A DNA stretch of 64,000 nucleotides. It comes from Prevotella lacticifex. Its GTDB lineage: Bacteria; Bacteroidota; Bacteroidia; Bacteroidales; Bacteroidaceae. Positions 36,411 through 45,477 of this stretch are shown here, one piece after another. A program made the translations under genes and the position numbers. The stretch covers positions 667,228-731,227 of the forward strand of contig NZ_BPTV01000002.1 in assembly GCF_019973375.1 (NCBI RefSeq), in the 5' to 3' direction. The notes under the pieces are model-generated. The model ran no database searches. It was not told where the DNA came from and worked only from the letters and a program-made list of their open reading frames with translations. Within the stretch, counting starts at the first letter, position 1, and every line of letters starts with the position of its first letter.

Positions 36411-37451
36411 TTATGATAATGTAGAAACCTTTATTTCTCTATAAGGCGCGCCACCTAACAGAGCTGATCTCTGTGGAAATGTGCTACGCATCAACAACTT
36501 GTCAGTGGCTTGATAAACAGTGCCCGAGAAAGAAAGCATATACATATCAAGGAACGACTTCATGTAGACAGCCTTTGACGCATCGGCTGTAAAACCAAGA
36601 TGTACGACCTTGCCAGGCATGACATATACGTAGGGAAGGGATTTTTCTTTCAATTCTGAAAGGAATGTCGAACTGTCTGCGGTTACAAGAATATTCTTGT
36701 CCCCATATTGTTTGTGAAGTTTCTTAACTGTCTCGATGCATCTCTCTATGTAAGCCTCTCGCTGTTCTACCGGCAACGTGTCACCGCCTTCCTTGAAGTC
36801 GCCAAGCAACTGCCGAAAACGGAACGTGCAGGAGATATAATTTCCTTTTCCTCCTAACTTCTCCAGGTGATAACCGATAAGTTGTTGCAAGTCGTCAGTA
36901 GGCCTGAAGAGCTCGTGAAACAACGTCTGATATTCCTCATCGCTCGGTATCATATTCGTAAAGACATGAAGCTGATGACAATGTTTGCGGAAGTATGACC
37001 GCAGCACCGACGACTGTACGAAGTGCTGCCAACTGTTGTGCGGGTCGTTATGATAGGTAAGAAGAACACAGGGATAACTCTTAGCCAGATCCCAGTCAAT
37101 CTCATCCTCCCAGATCCGCCAGTCGTATTCGTTCGGGGCCAGATAATCCTCCAAGTGTAAAGGCTCAAAGACGATTCTGAATGGTCTCCCCTGCCGTTTG
37201 CATTCCGCATAGACAGACACGATACCCCGCAGACGGTCGCTGAGACCGCCGGAGAACGTTGTCTCGTTCAACGCCATAAAGACGACGGCACGCTCATGCT
37301 TGTCAGAGCGACCGCCACCTCCCTTGCCCTTATAAAACGGTATCAGAAACTTATGCCGCCAACGATAATTGGCAAGCAATATAGGCGTAAAATAGAATAG
37401 GCTGTTGAAGAGTCTATAAAGAAAATCTGCTAATTGTCGAAATATTTTCAT
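36411..37451 (-). CDS. Putative fucosyltransferase-like glycosyltransferase
   Basis: 346 residues. N-terminal hydrophobic patch, then TTFSGGLSDRLRGIVSVYAE, which resembles the donor-binding G-L-x-(N/D)-R-L motif of GDP-fucose-using transferases (NodZ / O-fucosyltransferase type), and a C-terminal VTADSSTFLSELKE segment typical of that fold. The donor is therefore guessed as GDP-fucose. It is the middle of three closely spaced transferase genes. Confidence 0.6.
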   Translation of the reverse strand: MKIFRQLADFLYRLFNSLFYFTPILLANYRWRHKFLIPFYKGKGGGGRSDKHERAVVFMALNETTFSGGLSDRLRGIVSVYAECKRQGRPFRIVFEPLHLEDYLAPNEYDWRIWEDEIDWDLAKSYPCVLLTYHNDPHNSWQHFVQSSVLRSYFRKHCHQLHVFTNMIPSDEEYQTLFHELFRPTDDLQQLIGYHLEKLGGKGNYISCTFRFRQLLGDFKEGGDTLPVEQREAYIERCIETVKKLHKQYGDKNILVTADSSTFLSELKEKSLPYVYVMPGKVVHLGFTADASKAVYMKSFLDMYMLSFSGTVYQATDKLLMRSTFPQRSALLGGAPYREIKVSTLS

Positions 37452-37457
37452 CTGTTT

Positions 37458-38465
37458 TCAGTGGTTCTTCAAAAGAATGCAAAGCAAAGGATCCACCAAC
37501 CAATGAAGGTGCCATCGGCATACAAACATAATCATCTTTCTGCCATTGCTTTTAACATCAGACAACTTCATATTGCGGAACCAAGGATCATGGGCGATTG
37601 TAGACCAGCGTTGCTGCCTGGCACGAAACGGCAGCTTCGTGTCCCAGTAATAGCCTTTACACATATAGGATGCGGCGTGAATAGCAAAACGATTATTCAG
37701 TCTTCTTAAATATGCCTCGTCATGCACCCCGTATTTTCTAATCAATGATAAATGAATGTCTTCCATCCGTTTAATCCAATTGTATTCTGCTATATAAGAA
37801 TGATGGTGACCCAAGGAACCCTCATTGTGAATAAAACAATAGCCTTCAAAATCAGATTTCTTTATGCTTTTGGCATAAGAAAGAAATGTATAGGAGAACA
37901 GAATATCTTCATATTGAATATCTTCGAATCGGAGGTGATAAGTGTCTATGACTGACTTCAAGAACATCTGCCGCCAGACCGCCCCATAACAATAATAATC
38001 AATCTCCCCTAAATGCTTACGGAAATCTTCCTTCGATTCACATACAATGCTTTCTCTTAAACTTGTGTTCCTTAGCTTTTGCCCCCCCCTAAAGCATTGG
38101 GTAAAGTTACAGATCAACACGTCGCAACCTTGTATCTCCCGTGCCATATACGCTAACCAATCAGGATAAACATAGTCATCATTATCCATGAAGGTGACAT
38201 ATTGCCCGTTCGCATGGTCAAGGCCATAGTTTCTGGCAGAACTCACTCCGCCATTGGGCTTTTGAAAAACCTTGAATCGATCATCCCGATTGGCGAACTG
38301 CTCACAGATAGCACGGGAATCATCCGTGCTACCATCATCGATCAACAAGACCTCATAGCTTTGATAAGTCTGTTGCGCTACAGAGTCCAATGCTTCTTCA
38401 AGGTACTTGGAAGCGTTATAAACAGGGATGATCACTGATATTAATGGGTCCTTGTCTGTTTTCAT
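37458..38465 (-). CDS. Glycosyltransferase family 2 with a G8 tract
   Basis: 335 residues from ATG 38465 (an ATG at 38489 would add MIINKKLT). LISVIIPVYNASKYLEEALD, LLIDDGSTDDS and TFMDNDDYV carry the GT-A signatures. A run of eight Gs (38082-38089) encodes FRGGQK near residue 127; slippage would remove the C-terminal 60 per cent. Currently in frame. Confidence 0.9.
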   Translation of the reverse strand: MKTDKDPLISVIIPVYNASKYLEEALDSVAQQTYQSYEVLLIDDGSTDDSRAICEQFANRDDRFKVFQKPNGGVSSARNYGLDHANGQYVTFMDNDDYVYPDWLAYMAREIQGCDVLICNFTQCFRGGQKLRNTSLRESIVCESKEDFRKHLGEIDYYCYGAVWRQMFLKSVIDTYHLRFEDIQYEDILFSYTFLSYAKSIKKSDFEGYCFIHNEGSLGHHHSYIAEYNWIKRMEDIHLSLIRKYGVHDEAYLRRLNNRFAIHAASYMCKGYYWDTKLPFRARQQRWSTIAHDPWFRNMKLSDVKSNGRKMIMFVCRWHLHWLVDPLLCILLKNH

Positions 38466-38552
38466 AGTCAACTTTTTATTTATAATCAATAGAAATTGTA
38501 TTTACAAAACTCTCTTCAGCGTACATATCCAAACATGGATCGCATTTACCCC

Positions 38553-38693
38553 GTGCAGGGGGAGGGCTTCATGCCCTCCCTCGAAAAATGTCCCAACCGC
38601 TTTGGATACCACCGCCGATTTGAAAACGTCACCGCCGCTTTGATAAATCTGTCGAACATTATTTGTGGAAGGGCATGAAGCCCTTCCCTGCAC
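38553..38693. repeat. 141-bp foldback element, copy 1
   Basis: Arms GTGCAGGG-GAGGGCTTCATGCCCTCC and GAAGGGCATGAAGCCCTTCC-CTGCAC. Flanked by GCGTACATATTCATACATGG-like sequence on both sides. Copies 2 and 3 are at 40343-40483 and 51029-51165. Confidence 0.85.
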
Positions 38694-38799
38694 TGGCACC
38701 AACGCTGCTCGGGGAATCACGCGACTCGTTTGTTTAGCGTACATATTCATACATGGATCATACATACCTTTGCGTCCTCTGCGCCTTTGCGAGAGCCCA

Positions 38800-40110
38800 T
38801 TAATTCTTAATTTTTCTTTCCTCCCTCTGTACTGAATTCACTTTTACAAATCCCTTCTTCACTTTATTGATTTCAATCTCTGTGAGAAAACCTTTCTCGA
38901 CAAGGGAGACAAGATCTTGCCTCGCTGTCGGATCACTGACGCCAAAGCGGTTCTGCACTTCTTTTACAGTCATTATCTTATTAGGCGTTACATTGAACAC
39001 CGTCAAGATTTCTATCTGCCGACGATTGAGTCCATGCATTTTTGGCAATAGAGCCGTTTCGCTGATGGATCGTTTCTTCCTTTGAATATATTCACGCAGT
39101 TCTTTGAACGATTGCGACATCACCTTCAGATGGTAATTGATAAAATAGCCCATATCCATGCCGTCATTTTCGGTACAAAGAAAAGCTTTCTCATAACTTG
39201 TTTTACTTCTATAGATAATACGTGAGATAGAGAGATATTCCATCAGCCAATAGCCCTGTTTGAGCATGTACCAGTAGAACAGTGCCCTCGCTGTCCGGCC
39301 GTTACCGTCAACGAACGGGTGTACGTAAGCAATCATGAAATGAAGAATAATTGCCTTGATGATAGGATGAATAAAAACAGAGTCCTGTTCATGATTGACG
39401 AATTCACACAACGCTTCGATAAATACCGGTATCTCGCTAGCAGCAGGTGGAGTATGTACAACCTCTCCTGTAATCTCATTAACAACTCTGATATCATCGT
39501 TTGCCGAACGGAACCGTCCCGCATCCATAGTATTCTTCATCGTCTTAAATGTCATCAGCCGATGAACATCAAGGATAAACGCTTCGCTGAGCGTATTTTC
39601 CTTGTGCTCTACAAGATATTGAATAGCTCTATAGTTATTCAAAATCATTTGCTGTGAACGGTCTTTGGGTGACTGGTTTTTACGGAGCATCTCTTTAGCC
39701 ACACGCCTTGTAGTAACAGCCCCTTCCATCTGGCTTGAAGAGATAGCTTCTTCCATTAGTGAGGATATGAGATATCGTTCCCTGCCCTCTTCTGGCAGCA
39801 GATTTCCATTGCCCCAACTGCCACCAAAGTTCATATCCAAATCATGGCACACACGCTGCATAAAATTGGTCACTGATACAGTAATATGATATTTCGGCCA
39901 TTCGAAAACTTGATTGACACGTCTGGAAAACTTTACCACCGCCCACAGGTCTTCTGCCGACATACCATCGGGCAAAGGACGATATTTAACGTCCGACCAA
40001 TAGAGATAGTCGTCATTGATCTTTTCCACAGCGGCACGAACATCAGGACGTGCATACAGGCGTATGACCTTCTCTGCTAATGATGGGCTAATCTTAGGTG
40101 TCGGTTCCAT
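38800..40110 (-). CDS. Fic-domain AMP-transferase with winged-helix C-terminus
   Basis: 436 residues. Fic core H264-PFVDGNGRTAR, with the inhibitory motif SSQMEG at 125-130 N-terminal to it (class II autoinhibition), and a C-terminal winged-helix region (RRQIEILTVFNV...PTARQDLVSLVEKG). The enzyme is expected to AMPylate a protein target; the C-terminal DNA-binding part suggests it also represses its own gene. An AATTCTTCAAAG/CTTTGAAGAATT palindrome overlaps its promoter. It lies among EPS genes with no partner toxin or antitoxin. Confidence 0.9.
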   Translation of the reverse strand: MEPTPKISPSLAEKVIRLYARPDVRAAVEKINDDYLYWSDVKYRPLPDGMSAEDLWAVVKFSRRVNQVFEWPKYHITVSVTNFMQRVCHDLDMNFGGSWGNGNLLPEEGRERYLISSLMEEAISSSQMEGAVTTRRVAKEMLRKNQSPKDRSQQMILNNYRAIQYLVEHKENTLSEAFILDVHRLMTFKTMKNTMDAGRFRSANDDIRVVNEITGEVVHTPPAASEIPVFIEALCEFVNHEQDSVFIHPIIKAIILHFMIAYVHPFVDGNGRTARALFYWYMLKQGYWLMEYLSISRIIYRSKTSYEKAFLCTENDGMDMGYFINYHLKVMSQSFKELREYIQRKKRSISETALLPKMHGLNRRQIEILTVFNVTPNKIMTVKEVQNRFGVSDPTARQDLVSLVEKGFLTEIEINKVKKGFVKVNSVQREERKIKN

Positions 40111-40129
40111 AATCCTTCAAATTTTCCTG

Positions 40130-40215
40130 CAAAAATACCACCAATTCTTCAAAGAATCAAGAAAACTTTGAAGAATTTCGAGATTCCAGGCCAAATACTT
40201 TGAAGAATTTCAAAG
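40130..40215 (-). promoter_or_regulatory. Fic promoter with overlapping palindromic operator
   Basis: TATTTTTG at 40130-40137 and TTG at 40158-40160 (20-base spacer) on the minus strand. A perfect 12-bp inverted repeat, AATTCTTCAAAG (40143-40154) and CTTTGAAGAATT (40166-40177), covers the spacer and -33. A second site CTTTGAAGAATTTCAAAG lies at 40198-40215. Good candidate for autoregulation by the Fic protein's winged helix. Confidence 0.65.
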
Positions 40216-40342
40216 AACTTATATCCTGACTCTATTCCTTTCGGGTATCCTATATTGCGTCTCAATTTCTTCTTCTCTTCTCGTGGGAGTCTTTCCTCGC
40301 CAAACCGCAAAGATCTGCATACCTCCGCGAGCAATGTAACCT

Positions 40343-40483
40343 GTGCAGGGGAGGGCTTCATGCCCTCCCTCGAAAAATGTCCCAACCGCTGAAAACCACC
40401 ACCGCCGATTTGAAAATGTCACCGCCGCTTTGATAAATCGGTCGAACATTATTTGTGGAAGGGCATGAAGCCCTTCCCTGCAC
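40343..40483. repeat. 141-bp foldback element, copy 2
   Basis: Same arms and length as copy 1, followed at 40528-40557 by the same CGTACATATTCATACATGGA flank. From 40560 to 40774 come three units of the CTTTGCGAGAG repeat family. Confidence 0.85.
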
Positions 40484-40774
40484 TGGCACCAACGCTGCTC
40501 GGTGAAACCATGCAACTCGTTTGTTTAGCGTACATATTCATACATGGATCGTACATACCTTTGCGTCCTCTGCACCTTTGCGAGAGCCTCATTACTCGCG
40601 GGATATTTTTTCTCGCCAAGCCGCTAAGGGCGCAAAGACCTGCATCCCCCCGCGGAGCCTTTGCGTTCTCTGTGCCTTTGCGAGAGACCTTTTTCTCGCT
40701 AAGCCGCAAAGGTCGCAAAGACTTGTATACCCCTGCGGGCATTTGCGACCTCCGCGCCTTTGCGAGAGGATAAA

Positions 40775-41155
40775 CTACAAATTATTAACGATCCTACGTA
40801 TGTTACCATCCTTCAGCCGAGTACAGTTAAAATTTACGAGTAAACCAAGCTTCATACCTGTCAAGCGTAGATATGTGAGGGTTTGCTTAAAATGAAGATC
40901 CTTCAACTCTTGAACCGACTTTAATTCCAGTATGACTTTATTGCCGACAACGATATCCGCACGTAATTCCGTACCGAAAACAAGTCCGTCATAATGTATT
41001 GGTATCTTTAATTCTGAGACAGCCTCAAGACCTCTCTTCTTTAACTCATAGAGCAATACTTTCTGATAGATACTCTCAAGCAGGCCTGGACCAAGTCCTT
41101 TATATACCGCATATATTGCATCCACACATATACTCGCAATTTCATTCTCTGTCAT
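40775..41155 (-). CDS. GxxExxY protein (PD-(D/E)XK-like)
   Basis: 126 residues from ATG 41155 (MTENEIASICVDAIYAVYKG), the usual start of this family; an upstream ATG at 41176 adds 7 residues. Seen: the naming motif GLLESIY, the ELRADIVVGNKVILELKSVQ core with the D...ELK nuclease-like residues, and QTLTYLRLTGMKLGLLVNFN. The function is not known. It is directly bordered on both sides by CTTTGCGAGAG palindromic repeats, including the big array downstream of the glycosyltransferase. Confidence 0.88.
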   Translation of the reverse strand: MTENEIASICVDAIYAVYKGLGPGLLESIYQKVLLYELKKRGLEAVSELKIPIHYDGLVFGTELRADIVVGNKVILELKSVQELKDLHFKQTLTYLRLTGMKLGLLVNFNCTRLKDGNIRRIVNNL

Positions 41156-41225
41156 AGCTAAAATCCGTTTTACCAAGCGTTTATACTATCTATATAACTC
41201 CACCCTACGATGCTAAATCTCTCGC

Positions 41226-42850
41226 ATGTTTCATTTTTATCGCAGGAGCCCCTTCTCGCATTATATTTATTTCTCGCATATTTTTTCTCGCCAAGCCGCT
41301 AAGGCCCTATATCCCCCTGCGCAGCCTTGGCGCCCTTTGCGCCTTTGCGAGAGGAAGAAACATCATGCGAGCGATATTATCTTCTTGCGGGAATCTTTCT
41401 CGCCAAGCCGCCAAGATCGCTAAGAGGATCATTCCGAAGGAATCTTAGCGTTCTCTGCGCCTTTGCGAGAGAATAAACAGCATGCGAGAATCCTTTTTCT
41501 CGCGGTATTAATTTTCTCGCCAAGCCGCAAAGGTCGCAAAGAGAATTATTCCAAAGGAATCTTAGCGTTCTTCGCGCCTTTGCGAGAGAATAATAACTAC
41601 TTGCGGGAATCTTTCTCGCCAAGCCGCCAAGATCGCTAAGAAGATCATTCCGAAGGAATCTTAGCGTTCTCTGCGCCTTTGCGAGAGAATAAACAGCATG
41701 CGAGAATCCTTTTTCTCGCGGTATTAATTTTCTCGCCAAGCCGCAAAGGTCGCAAAGGAATTATTCCAAAGGAATCTTAGCGTTCTTCGCGCCTTTGCGA
41801 GAGAATAATAACTACTTGCGGGAATCTTTCTCGCCAAGCCGCAAAGGTCGCAAAGAGAATTATTCCGAAGGAATCTTAGCGTTCTCTGCGCCTTTGCGAG
41901 AGAATAAACAGCATGCGAGAATCCTTTTTCTCGCGGTATTAATTTTCTCGCCAAGCCGCAAAGGTCGCAAAGAGAATTATTCCAAAGGAATCTTAGCGTT
42001 CTTCGCGCCTTTGCGAGAGAATAATAACTACTTGCGGGAATCTTTCTCGCCAAGCCGCCAAGATCGCTAAGAGGATCATTCCAAAGGAATCTTTGCGTTC
42101 TTTGCGCCTTTGCGAGAGAATAAACAGCATGCGAGAATCCTTTTTCTCGCGGTATTAATTTTCTCGCCAAGCCGCAAAGGGCGCAAAGGAATTATTCCAA
42201 AGGAATCTTAGCGTTCTTCGCGCCTTTGCGAGAGAATAAACAGCATGCGAGAATCCTTTTTCTCGCGATATAATTTTCTCGCCAAGCCGCAAAGGTCGCA
42301 AAGAGAATTATTCCGAAGGAATCTTAGCGTTCTCTGCGCCTTTGCGAGAGAATAAACAGCATGCGAGAATCCTTTTTCTCGCGGTATTAATTTTCTCGCC
42401 AAGCCGCAAAGGGCGCAAAGGAATTATTCCAAAGGAATCTTAGCGTTCTTCGCGCCTTTGCGAGAGAATAATAACTACTTGCGGGAATCTTTCTCGCCCA
42501 GCCTCCAAGATCGCTAAGAGGATCATTCCGAAGGAATCTTAGCGTTCTTTGCGCCTTTGCGAGAGAATAAACAGCATGCGAGAATCCTTTTTCTCGCGAT
42601 ATAATTTTCTCGCCAAGCCGCCAAGATCGCTAAGAGGATCATTCCGAAGGAATCTTAGCGTTCTTCGCGCCTTTGCGAGAGAATAATAACTACTTGCGGG
42701 AATCTTTCTCGCCCAGCCTCCAAGATCGCTAAGAGGATCATTCCAAAGGAATCTTTGCGTTCTTTGCGCCTTTGCGAGAGGAAAAGACATCATGCGAGCG
42801 ATATTATTTCCTTGCGGGAATCTTTCTCGCCAAGCCGCCAAGGGCGCAAA
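41226..42850. repeat. Array of 14 palindromic repeat units, about 105-110 bases each
   Basis: Each unit runs CTCGCCAAGCCGC-AAAGGTCGCAAAG...ATTCCGAAGGAAT...TTAGCGTTCTCTGCGCC-TTTGCGAGAG, so its ends pair (TCTCGC/GCGAGA, GCAAAGG/CCTTTGC) around an inner ATTCC/GGAAT hairpin. A second small hairpin (GCGAGAATCCTTTTTCTCGC) separates many units. Two sub-types alternate: AAGATCGCTAAGAGGATC and AAAGGTCGCAAAGAGAATT, making a roughly 210-base higher-order period. Long open frames here are artefacts of repetition. Confidence 0.9.
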
Positions 42851-43958
42851 GCATTTCTTTCCATTGTCCGGCGATATCATCCAGATTGAACCGCGCCGCG
42901 AGCCCCAATGCCTGCTGGCCCATAGCTCGCCTCATCGCCGCATCCCCCGCTAACTTACTGATGGCCGTGGCAAGCGCCGCGACGTCGCCCACAGGCCGCA
43001 CGAGGATCCCGTTCTCCGGCGTGATGATCTCCGCCGGGCCTTGCTGACAGTCGAACGACACAAGAGGCAGACCGCAGATCCCTGCCTCGACCAGCACCAG
43101 ACCGAAGCCCTCAAAGCGAGAGCTCAGGACGAACAGCGAGTGACGCGCATACTCCGATGCCACATCATCCGCCCTGCCGCGCAAGAACACCGATTGCTGC
43201 AAGCCTTCAGCCACTATCAACCGCTGCAGAGTTTCCTTCTGTGGTCCGTCACCATAGATATCCAACTGCCAGTCGGGATAACGCGTCACGACCCTCTTCC
43301 AGGCCACTATCAGCGTGTCGAAGCCTTTCTGCCGGTCCAATCGTCCCACAGCCATGGCGCGTCTCACCGAATAGTCAGCGACCCGCTGCGGCTTGATCGT
43401 CACAGGGTTATAGATAACAGACACACGGCTCACGAACCGCCGCCACTGTCGGGCATCCGCCTCCGACAGTACCACGACACGATCATAGCCACGGGCACAG
43501 AGCAGCCGCTTGGCCTGCCGCAGACGACCTATGCAACGATTGACCAGTCCTATAGAAGAGAGATGCGTTGTCAGCAGGTCATAGTTGAGCGCGAAGTGGA
43601 ACCACAGTACCTTCTTCGAGCCGTCCTTGATGTGGGGCAGGAACCCATACTCAAGACTGCCGAGAGAGATGCATACATCATGTCGGTGCGCAACGAGGTA
43701 CGTCTCCAACCGCTCGCGATAAGCCTTCTTCCGCAACCTGCCCGACGGGTAATCGCCCTGCGCAAGCCCTAAGTCAACCTGTCTGACCGTCTCCGCGATG
43801 GTGAAGAACGGAGCCCTGCCCTCGTTGAACGCCGTGAGGATGGTGATGTCGAACCACGCCGCGAGCCTGTTGGCCATGGTGCTGAGCATACGCTCCATCC
43901 CACCGGAGTTATAGTCCGACTCTATGATAAAAGCAATGTGCATCATTCGTACATTCAT
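42804..43958 (-). CDS. Glycosyltransferase family 4 with repeat-derived C-terminus
   Basis: 384 residues from ATG 43958 (MNVRMMHIAFIIESDYNSGG); the frame is open to 44006, but that overlaps the upstream gene and adds nothing family-like. GT-B fold with AMAVGRLDRQKGFDTLI and the E-x7-E motif in SSRFEGFGLVLVEAGICGLP. The last residues, CALGGLARKIPARK, are encoded by the first unit of the palindromic array, which also supplies the stop codon. Confidence 0.88.
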   Translation of the reverse strand: MNVRMMHIAFIIESDYNSGGMERMLSTMANRLAAWFDITILTAFNEGRAPFFTIAETVRQVDLGLAQGDYPSGRLRKKAYRERLETYLVAHRHDVCISLGSLEYGFLPHIKDGSKKVLWFHFALNYDLLTTHLSSIGLVNRCIGRLRQAKRLLCARGYDRVVVLSEADARQWRRFVSRVSVIYNPVTIKPQRVADYSVRRAMAVGRLDRQKGFDTLIVAWKRVVTRYPDWQLDIYGDGPQKETLQRLIVAEGLQQSVFLRGRADDVASEYARHSLFVLSSRFEGFGLVLVEAGICGLPLVSFDCQQGPAEIITPENGILVRPVGDVAALATAISKLAGDAAMRRAMGQQALGLAARFNLDDIAGQWKEMLCALGGLARKIPARK

Positions 43959-43993
43959 TGTGCATTTAGATTCTTCGGCAGAACCGCAGCTGT

Positions 43994-44650
43994 CTAACCC
44001 TTCCATGCCATCCCATTCTTAATATCCTTTGCCGGCATGCCACCGATGAGCGTGTGAGGCATGAGGTGCTTTTTGATGACCAGTGACCGTTGCGCCACGA
44101 CACAGTCGTCGGCTATCACCACCCCTTTACCGATATGACTGTCAGCACATATCCACACATGGTTGCCAATGGTGATCGGCTTGCTCCGCTCCTTTAGCTG
44201 GCCATTCTCTAAGATGTCGTGCCCGTCAGTGGTATTCATCTCCACCCGCCAGCCATAAAGATTGTCGTTACCGATAGTGATGTCGCGGTCGCAGGTGAAG
44301 AAGCAGTCATCATTACAGAAGAAGTTGTTGCCTATTGACAGCCGTGCTCCGTTGATAACGATAGCCGTACCCCGCGCTATCGTCACGTGCTCCCCCAACA
44401 CGAACTTCCCGCCCTCATGAACAGAGAGATAAGCCGCCCTACTGTCCCTCCGTTCTGTACCTGTGAAGCCCAAGACGACCCGTGCCCGTCGTGGTTCCGT
44501 GGTAAAGACGATGTCACCACGACGCAACGTCCCAACCTTCAGTTTGCTCACAAGGATCGGAACCCGCAATGCCTGGCGGAAAGGAAGATAGCGGAGGCAG
44601 AACCATAACGATCGTGGATAGGTCTTTAATAGATAAGTCAGAAGTGGCAT
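43994..44650 (-). CDS. Hexapeptide-repeat (left-handed beta-helix) acetyltransferase
   Basis: 218 residues. Irregular hexapeptide repeats (ITIGNDNLYGWRVEM, ITIGNHVWICADSHIGKGVV, IADDCVVAQRSLV) and the end IGGMPAKDIKNGMAW, as in CysE/WbbJ-type O-acetyltransferases. Residues 1-60 form an N-terminal helical extension. It probably acetylates a sugar of the EPS using acetyl-CoA. It follows the family 2 gene by 1 base. Confidence 0.88.
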   Translation of the reverse strand: MPLLTYLLKTYPRSLWFCLRYLPFRQALRVPILVSKLKVGTLRRGDIVFTTEPRRARVVLGFTGTERRDSRAAYLSVHEGGKFVLGEHVTIARGTAIVINGARLSIGNNFFCNDDCFFTCDRDITIGNDNLYGWRVEMNTTDGHDILENGQLKERSKPITIGNHVWICADSHIGKGVVIADDCVVAQRSLVIKKHLMPHTLIGGMPAKDIKNGMAWKG

Positions 44651-44651
44651 A

Positions 44652-45467
44652 TTACAAATCCTTTATCCATTTGGTATGCAACCACATGTTCAAGACTTTC
44701 AACACTATGCGGTTCGTGTTATATATTATTTTACGCACAGGAGGTATTACCTCAACCTTATTCATCATTTGGCGGAAGGGAGTAACACCATAACAATAAT
44801 CTCTATAGTCTTCTAATATTCTTTTTGGCAGGCATCGTTGAAGTTCTTCTTCTACCTCTTTACGTCCAATTGACGAATTGCTGTCCGACAACCCGCCAGT
44901 CTCAAAGATTGCTATTGGCATACTGATATGCCGATATGATGCATCGTGGAAAATTAATGAGTGCATAAGGAATTTCCAGTCAGCAGCACTTCTCATGGAT
45001 TCGTCATACGGATAGGCTTTTATCAGTGACGTACGTATGAATGTAGCTTGATGGTAAAGTGTGCTTCTGTAGAACACTTTCATTGTTACTTCATCTGGGT
45101 TCGGTATAATATTGTCACCGATGCATAAGTCGCCACAGACGATGTCTTCTTTGGGATTGCTGTCTACAACCTTTTGCAGTACATCCTTTGAATAGAATGT
45201 GTCACCAGAGTTCATATAGATGCAATAATCTCCATGAGCGTGGGAGGTGCCTTTGTTCATAGCTGGATATATACCCCCATCCGGCTCGCTGACCCAAAAG
45301 TCAATATCCTTTTCGTATTCTTCGATAATGCTTTTTGAACCATCCGTGCTGCCTCCATCGATGACGATATATTCTATGTTGTTATATGTCTGGGCTATAA
45401 CACTTTGAATAGTTTTTCTAAGACCAGTAGAATTATTGTAATTTATGGTAATTACCGATATTATCAT
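44652..45467 (-). CDS. Glycosyltransferase family 2 (paralogue pair, member 1)
   Basis: 271 residues. MIISVITINYNNSTGLRKTI, IVIDGGSTDGS and YMNSGDTFY (DxD replaced by NSGD, as usual in this subgroup). The gene next door (45478) has the same architecture and clear similarity, so the pair arose by tandem duplication. AT-rich relative to the gene to its left. Confidence 0.9.
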   Translation of the reverse strand: MIISVITINYNNSTGLRKTIQSVIAQTYNNIEYIVIDGGSTDGSKSIIEEYEKDIDFWVSEPDGGIYPAMNKGTSHAHGDYCIYMNSGDTFYSKDVLQKVVDSNPKEDIVCGDLCIGDNIIPNPDEVTMKVFYRSTLYHQATFIRTSLIKAYPYDESMRSAADWKFLMHSLIFHDASYRHISMPIAIFETGGLSDSNSSIGRKEVEEELQRCLPKRILEDYRDYCYGVTPFRQMMNKVEVIPPVRKIIYNTNRIVLKVLNMWLHTKWIKDL

Positions 45468-45477
45468 TTTGGAAATC

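Noticed and set aside
41377..42402. Several 60-150 codon open frames (SLAKAQRTLRF, GGLARKIP strings)
   Set aside because: They are translations of the palindromic repeat array and recur with the repeat; no start signals.
41226..42850. CRISPR array
   Set aside because: The period is about 105-110 bases with no unique spacers, units are long palindromes, and no cas genes are present.
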